Source: Paracoccaceae bacterium (GTDB lineage: Bacteria > Pseudomonadota > Alphaproteobacteria > Rhodobacterales > Rhodobacteraceae). Taken from it: a stretch of 18,493 bases of DNA. The notes below the pieces were generated by a model, which saw only the letters and a program-made list of their open reading frames with translations, had not been told where the DNA came from and made no database searches. Where the stretch lies: the NCBI GenBank assembly GCA_027069385.1, contig JALXER010000203.1, forward strand, positions 1-18,493. The letters are read 5' to 3'. The position numbers were made by a program, and so were the translations under genes. Below, piece after piece: positions 14,528-18,493 of this stretch. How positions within the stretch are numbered: the stretch's first letter is position 1; every line of letters starts with the position of its first letter.

Positions 14528-16183
14528 ATGGAAACGACTATGAATACAGCCTTGGCCTTTCAGCCTGAAACGACCAGCGAATGGTGGCGCGGTGCGGTGA
14601 TCTATCAGGTCTATCCGCGCAGTTTTCAGGATAGCAACGGTGATGGCGTGGGAGACCTGAACGGGATCACCCGACGCCTGCCCCATATCGCGGCGCTGGG
14701 GGTCGATGCGGTGTGGATCTCGCCGTTCTTTACCTCGCCCATGGCCGATTTCGGCTATGACGTGGCGGATTATTGCGATGTGGACCCGATGTTCGGCACG
14801 CTGGCCGATTTTGATGCGCTGGTTGAAACCGCCCATGATCTGGGGCTGAAGGTGATGATCGATCTGGTGCTTAGCCACAGCTCGGACCAGCACCCGTGGT
14901 TTGCCGCCTCGCGGCGCAATGCCACCAACCCCAAGGCCGACTGGTATGTCTGGGCCGACGCCAGGCCCGACGGCACCCCGCCCAATAACTGGCTATCGAT
15001 TTTCGGCGGTTCGGCATGGCACTGGGACCCGCGGCGTTGCCAGTATTACCTGCACAATTTTCTGGCCTCGCAGCCCGATCTGAACCTGCACACTCCTGCC
15101 GTGCAGGATGCGCTGCTGGACGTGGCGCGGTTCTGGCTGGAACGCGGTGTTAACGGGTTTCGCCTCGATACCATCAACTTTTACTTTGCCGACAAGGCAT
15201 TGCGCGACAATCCGGCATTGCCGGTGGAACAACGCAACGCCTCTATCGCGCCGGCGGTGAACCCCTATAACCACCAGTTGCATCTGTATTCCAAAAACCA
15301 GCCCGAGACGCTGGGCTTTTTGCGCCGGCTGCGCGCGCTGATGGACCCTTACGATGCGGCGGCGGTGGGCGAGGTCGGCGATGCGCATCGCGGGCTAGAG
15401 ATCCTCGGGGAATACACCGCAGGCGATGACCTGATGCAGATGTGCTATGCCTTCGAGATGCTGTCGGGCGAGCGACCCCGCGCGCAGGATATCGCTGCGG
15501 TGTTCGAAAAGGTGGACAGGGTGGCCAGTGACGGTTGGGCCTGCTGGGCCTATTCCAACCACGATGTGCAGCGCCATGCCAGCCGCTGGCACCTGTCCGA
15601 CGCGGCGCAACGGCTGTTTGCAACGATGCTGATGTGTCTGCGCGGCTCGGCCTGTATTTATCAGGGCGAAGAGCTGGGCCTGCCCGAGGCCGATATCGCC
15701 TTTGAAGACCTGCAAGACCCGTATGGCGTTGAATTCTGGCCCGAGTTCAAGGGCCGCGACGGTTGCCGCACCCCGATGATCTGGCGCAGTGACAACCGCA
15801 ATGGCGGGTTTTCCGATGCGCCGCGGCCATGGCTGCCGGTCCCGGCCGAGCATTTGGGAAAGTCGGTCAGCCTTGCAGCCGCCGACCCCGATTCCCTGAT
15901 GCACCACTATCGCCGCGCCATTGCCTTGCGCCATGAATACGGGGCGTTTGTTTATGGTAGCCAATCTCCGATGCGGGTCGAGGGCGATGTGCTCGGCTTT
16001 ACCCGACAGGCCGACGGGCAAACCCTGTTTTGCGCCTTTAATCTTGGCGACAGCCCCGCCACCGTCACGGTGCCGCCGGGTAACTGGCGCGCCATCGGGC
16101 AGGAACTGGGCGCATCGGATGGCCCGTCCCTGGCCCCGTGGCAAGCCTATCTGGCGATCCTTAACCCTCAATCGGAGGCGTAA
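14528..16183 (+). CDS. aglA: GH13 alpha-glucosidase, cytoplasmic
   Basis: This family 13 hydrolase cleaves imported alpha-glucosides inside the cell. The 551-residue product has no signal peptide and shows the four conserved regions: IDLVLSH (about 111-117), GFRLDTINF with nucleophile Asp 214, AVGEVGD with acid/base Glu 282, and YSNHDVQR with the transition-state Asp 346. The opening WWRGAVIYQVYPRSFQDSNG (residues 19-38) and the DLNGITRRLPHI segment match oligo-1,6-glucosidase/AglA-type enzymes. A C-terminal beta domain ends near residue 548. Two starts are possible: ATG at 14528 directly after the aglG stop, and ATG at 14540, which has GGAAAC at a better distance. I keep 14528, but the two differ by only four residues. 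A GGAGG for aglK lies in its last codons. Confidence 0.94.
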   Translation: METTMNTALAFQPETTSEWWRGAVIYQVYPRSFQDSNGDGVGDLNGITRRLPHIAALGVDAVWISPFFTSPMADFGYDVADYCDVDPMFGTLADFDALVETAHDLGLKVMIDLVLSHSSDQHPWFAASRRNATNPKADWYVWADARPDGTPPNNWLSIFGGSAWHWDPRRCQYYLHNFLASQPDLNLHTPAVQDALLDVARFWLERGVNGFRLDTINFYFADKALRDNPALPVEQRNASIAPAVNPYNHQLHLYSKNQPETLGFLRRLRALMDPYDAAAVGEVGDAHRGLEILGEYTAGDDLMQMCYAFEMLSGERPRAQDIAAVFEKVDRVASDGWACWAYSNHDVQRHASRWHLSDAAQRLFATMLMCLRGSACIYQGEELGLPEADIAFEDLQDPYGVEFWPEFKGRDGCRTPMIWRSDNRNGGFSDAPRPWLPVPAEHLGKSVSLAAADPDSLMHHYRRAIALRHEYGAFVYGSQSPMRVEGDVLGFTRQADGQTLFCAFNLGDSPATVTVPPGNWRAIGQELGASDGPSLAPWQAYLAILNPQSEA

Positions 16184-16186
16184 ATA

Positions 16187-17272
16187 ATGGCTGACCTGAA
16201 AATGACCAACCTTGCCAAATCCTTTGGCCCGGTGGACGTGCTGAAAGATATCAACCTCGATATAAAAACCGGAGAGCTGATCGTGTTTGTCGGCCCGTCG
16301 GGCTGTGGCAAATCCACCCTGCTGCGCATGGTTGCCGGTCTGGAAAAGATCACCGGCGGCACGCTGGAAATTGACGGGGTGGTGGTGAACGATGTGCCGC
16401 CCAGCCAGCGCGGCATTGCCATGGTGTTTCAGTCCTATGCGCTTTATCCGCACATGACCGTGCGCGACAATATGTCTTTCGCACTGAAAATAGCCAAAAA
16501 GACCAAGGCCGAGATCAACGCGGCAGTGGAAAAGGCCGCGCGTATTTTGCAGTTGGAGGAATACCTCGACCGGTTGCCCAAGGCCCTGTCGGGCGGGCAG
16601 CGGCAGCGGGTGGCCATCGGGCGCTCGATCGTGCGTGACCCCAAGGTCTATCTGTTTGACGAACCGCTTTCCAACCTCGATGCCTCGCTGCGGGTGGCCA
16701 CGCGCATCGAAATCGCCCAGCTAAAGGAAAGCATGCCCGAAAGCACGATGATCTATGTGACCCATGATCAGGTAGAGGCCATGACCCTTGCGTCGCGCAT
16801 CGTGGTGCTGGCTGACAAGGGCATTGCGCAGGTCGGCTCTCCGCTGGAACTGTATGAACGCCCGCGCAACGAATTCGTGGCACAGTTTATCGGCTCTCCG
16901 GCTATGAACCTGTGGCGGGGGAAAGTGGCGCAAACCGGCGCGCAAACCCGCGTGGTGCTGGACGGGGGCGGCGAGGTGCTGGCCGATATTCCCACCACGC
17001 CCGAGGATGCGGGGCTGGCGGTGTCGGTCGGGGTCCGCCCCGAGGATATGCGCCCCGCCGATGGCACGCCCCTGTTCAGCGGTACGGTCGATTATACCGA
17101 ATTGCTGGGCGAGGTAACGCAGGTCTATTTCAACGTGGACAAGGCGGGCAACGGCATTATCGCCAAGCTGCCGGGCATTGTGCATAACCTGCGCGGCAAT
17201 GAATTGCGCCTGAGCGCCGACCCCGCCAAAGTGCATCTGTTCGCCAACGGCCTGTCGCTGCTATACCGCTAA
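16187..17272 (+). CDS. aglK: Alpha-glucoside ABC transporter ATP-binding protein (MalK/UgpC type)
   Basis: This cytoplasmic ATPase, a probable homodimer, energises AglF-AglG. The 361-residue product has Walker A GPSGCGKST (36-44), Q-loop VFQSYALYPHMTVRDN, signature LSGGQRQRVAIGRS (134-147), Walker B VYLFDEPLSNLD (154-165) and switch His 193 in YVTHDQVEAMT. The C-terminal regulatory OB-fold region (about 240-361) includes VGVRPEDMRP, typical of MalK-like proteins. The segment LRVATRIEIAQLKESMPEST is characteristic of AglK relatives. The start at 16187 is 3 bases after the aglA stop and uses GGAGG at 16174-16178. It closes the recognisable agl set; no clear terminator follows. Confidence 0.95.
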   Translation: MADLKMTNLAKSFGPVDVLKDINLDIKTGELIVFVGPSGCGKSTLLRMVAGLEKITGGTLEIDGVVVNDVPPSQRGIAMVFQSYALYPHMTVRDNMSFALKIAKKTKAEINAAVEKAARILQLEEYLDRLPKALSGGQRQRVAIGRSIVRDPKVYLFDEPLSNLDASLRVATRIEIAQLKESMPESTMIYVTHDQVEAMTLASRIVVLADKGIAQVGSPLELYERPRNEFVAQFIGSPAMNLWRGKVAQTGAQTRVVLDGGGEVLADIPTTPEDAGLAVSVGVRPEDMRPADGTPLFSGTVDYTELLGEVTQVYFNVDKAGNGIIAKLPGIVHNLRGNELRLSADPAKVHLFANGLSLLYR

Positions 17273-17314
17273 TCCGGCCTTGCCCCGCGCCTGTCCAGCC
17301 CCTAAACGGGGGGT

Positions 17315-18241
17315 ATGATACCGGTATTTAACGCCATCTTTCCGATTTTCGCCATTGTTGCGCTTGGCTTTGCCCTGCGCAAATCAGGGTTTATCGAGGC
17401 CGGTTTCTGGTCCACCGTCGAAGACCTGTGTTTTTATGTGTTCTTTCCGGCCTTGCTGGCCCAAACCATGATCAACGCCGATCTGAGCCAGATCGAGGCA
17501 GGGGCCTTTACCCTGACATTGTTGGTGACCATGGCGGTGATCGGCGCAAGCCTGCTGGCCCTGTGGCCGCTGATGCGGCGCTTTCTGGGCACGCAACCGG
17601 GCCAGTTTACCACCGTTTACCAGACTACGACCCGCTGGCACGGCTTTATCGCGCTGGCAATCGTGCTTAGCCTGTATGGCCCGCAGGGCGCTGCGCTGAT
17701 TGCGCTGGTCTTTGCGGTGATGGTGCCGGTGTTGCAGGTCTCCAACATCTTTGTGCTGGCCGCCTTTTCACCGTTCGAGCGCCCCGGCTTGGCCAGCATT
17801 GCCAAAACCATTCTGCGCAACCCGATTATCTGGGGGGTGGGGATCGGGCTGGTGATCAGCCTGAACCAGGTGCCGGTCTGGCCGCCGATCATGGATATGC
17901 TCGACCTGCTGGGCCGCGCCGCGTTGGGGGCATCCCTGCTGGTGCTCGGGGCCGGGCTTAGCCTGAAGGCGGCGCTGAACCCGTCGCGCGAATTGCTGAT
18001 CGGAGTGCTGGGCAAGCTGGTGTTCACGCCGCTGGTGATGATGGGGGTAGCAACGGCGTTTGGTCTGCGCGGGCTGGAGCGCGATGTGCTGCTGATTTGC
18101 GCGGCGGTGCCCACGGCGATGAACGGCTATGTGCTGGCGCGCAAAATGGGCGGTGACGCGCCGCTATACGCCACGATTTCGACGGTGCAAACCGTGGTGT
18201 CTTTCGGCTCTATCCCGCTGCTGCTCTGGATGATGTCCTGA
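17315..18241 (+). CDS. AEC-family (auxin efflux carrier-like) membrane transporter
   Basis: This integral membrane permease belongs to the AEC family, whose bacterial members move organic acids or other small anions. The 308-residue product is hydrophobic throughout, with about ten predicted membrane segments. It begins MIPVFNAIFPIFAIVALGFA, a standard AEC opening, and has ILRNPIIWGVGIGL in the middle and LICAAVPTAMNGYVLARKMG near the end, both highly typical of the family. The ATG at 17315 follows GGGGGG, whose bases could pair with CCCC at 17300-17303 in a small hairpin. It lies 42 bases after aglK on the same strand, so it may be read through from agl, but a link to alpha-glucosides is not shown. 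The substrate is unknown. Confidence 0.88.
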   Translation: MIPVFNAIFPIFAIVALGFALRKSGFIEAGFWSTVEDLCFYVFFPALLAQTMINADLSQIEAGAFTLTLLVTMAVIGASLLALWPLMRRFLGTQPGQFTTVYQTTTRWHGFIALAIVLSLYGPQGAALIALVFAVMVPVLQVSNIFVLAAFSPFERPGLASIAKTILRNPIIWGVGIGLVISLNQVPVWPPIMDMLDLLGRAALGASLLVLGAGLSLKAALNPSRELLIGVLGKLVFTPLVMMGVATAFGLRGLERDVLLICAAVPTAMNGYVLARKMGGDAPLYATISTVQTVVSFGSIPLLLWMMS

Positions 18242-18254
18242 CCCCAGGTAGCCC

Positions 18255-18493
18255 CTATCCGATTGCTTCCAGCCGCTGGATTGCCTCGGCAATCTTGCCC
18301 GCCTCGGCCTCGGCCCGCGCCAGGTTTTCGCGGTTCTCGGCCACCACGGCGGCGGGGGCTTTGGCGAGGAATTTCTCGTTGCCCAACTTGCCCTTCAGGC
18401 CGCCGATTTCCTTGGTCAGCTTCAGCATTGCCTTGTCCAGCCGCGCCTTTTCGGCGGCCACGTCGATGATACCGGCCAAAGGCAGGCAGAAGG
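18255..18493 (-). CDS. valS: Valyl-tRNA synthetase, C-terminal end only
   Basis: This is the last 78 complete codons of valine-tRNA ligase, the enzyme that charges tRNA-Val. The visible part reads FCLPLAGIIDVAAEKARL and continues with GGLKGKLGNEKFLAKAPAAV and VVAENRENLARAEAE. This is the C-terminal coiled-coil arm of ValRS, which contacts the tRNA. The reading frame continues off the window edge, so the apparent TTG start near 18479 is only internal. It converges with the AEC gene across a 13-base gap without a terminator-like hairpin. The C-terminal arm is moderately variable, but the P-L-A-G-[IL]-[IL]-D and NEKF.AKAP motifs make the call secure. Confidence 0.9.
   Translation of the reverse strand, partial: FCLPLAGIIDVAAEKARLDKAMLKLTKEIGGLKGKLGNEKFLAKAPAAVVAENRENLARAEAEAGKIAEAIQRLEAIG

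Noticed and set aside
12731..14893. A 720-codon open frame on the minus strand
   Set aside because: It is a shadow of aglF, aglG and the start of aglA. The low-complexity basic translation and absence of recognisable domains argue against a gene.
17273..17314. Intrinsic terminator after aglK
   Set aside because: No stem of useful length and no T-run. The only pairing is four G-C pairs overlapping the next ribosome site.

Overview
The window looks like chromosome of a GC-rich alphaproteobacterium, most likely Rhodobacterales (Roseobacter/Rhodobacter group). The basis is codon bias toward G/C in third positions, the gcvT-gcvH-gcvP order, an AglEFGAK-type alpha-glucoside operon with an adjacent LacI regulator, and a TRAP solute receptor. 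This is inferred from gene content, not from a marker gene. Nothing mobile, no CRISPR, no RNA gene and no phage-derived gene was seen.

Layout. (1) 1-1790, minus strand: the glycine cleavage operon gcvT-gcvH-gcvP, with gcvP cut by the window edge. (2) 1791-1988: a divergent control region containing a perfect 16-bp palindrome. (3) 1989-8516, plus strand: a six-gene sugar/polyol locus made of an orphan TRAP-type solute-binding protein, an RbsD/FucU mutarotase, an FGGY carbohydrate kinase, and a complete ribose-type ABC importer (binding protein, double-domain ATPase, permease). (4) 8513-10848, minus strand: a LacI-family regulator followed by a cytoplasmic GH1 beta-glucosidase. The permease and glucosidase genes converge with stop codons overlapping in one CTAG. 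(5) 10849-11038: a divergent regulatory region with CG-centred LacI-type operators near both start points. (6) 11039-17272, plus strand: the alpha-glucoside operon aglE-aglF-aglG-aglA-aglK. (7) 17315-18241: an AEC-family permease, followed by the convergent 3' end of valS (minus strand, cut by the window edge).

How the parts work together. The agl genes form a complete MalEFGK-like importer with an intracellular GH13 alpha-glucosidase. The linked regulator-glucosidase pair adds beta-glucoside hydrolysis, and both directions appear to answer to the same LacI protein. The upstream locus imports a monosaccharide or polyol, may speed its anomer interconversion, and phosphorylates it. It has no isomerase, dehydrogenase or regulator in the window, so its substrate cannot be named.

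The most notable non-coding pattern is that each of the three solute-binding-protein genes is followed immediately by a strong GC-rich hairpin (9 to 11 bp perfect stem) without a U-tract. That is what one expects of elements protecting the binding-protein mRNA or attenuating the downstream genes. I found no convincing evidence of an entirely new system. The most unusual gene set is the mixed TRAP-receptor/ABC-importer locus.
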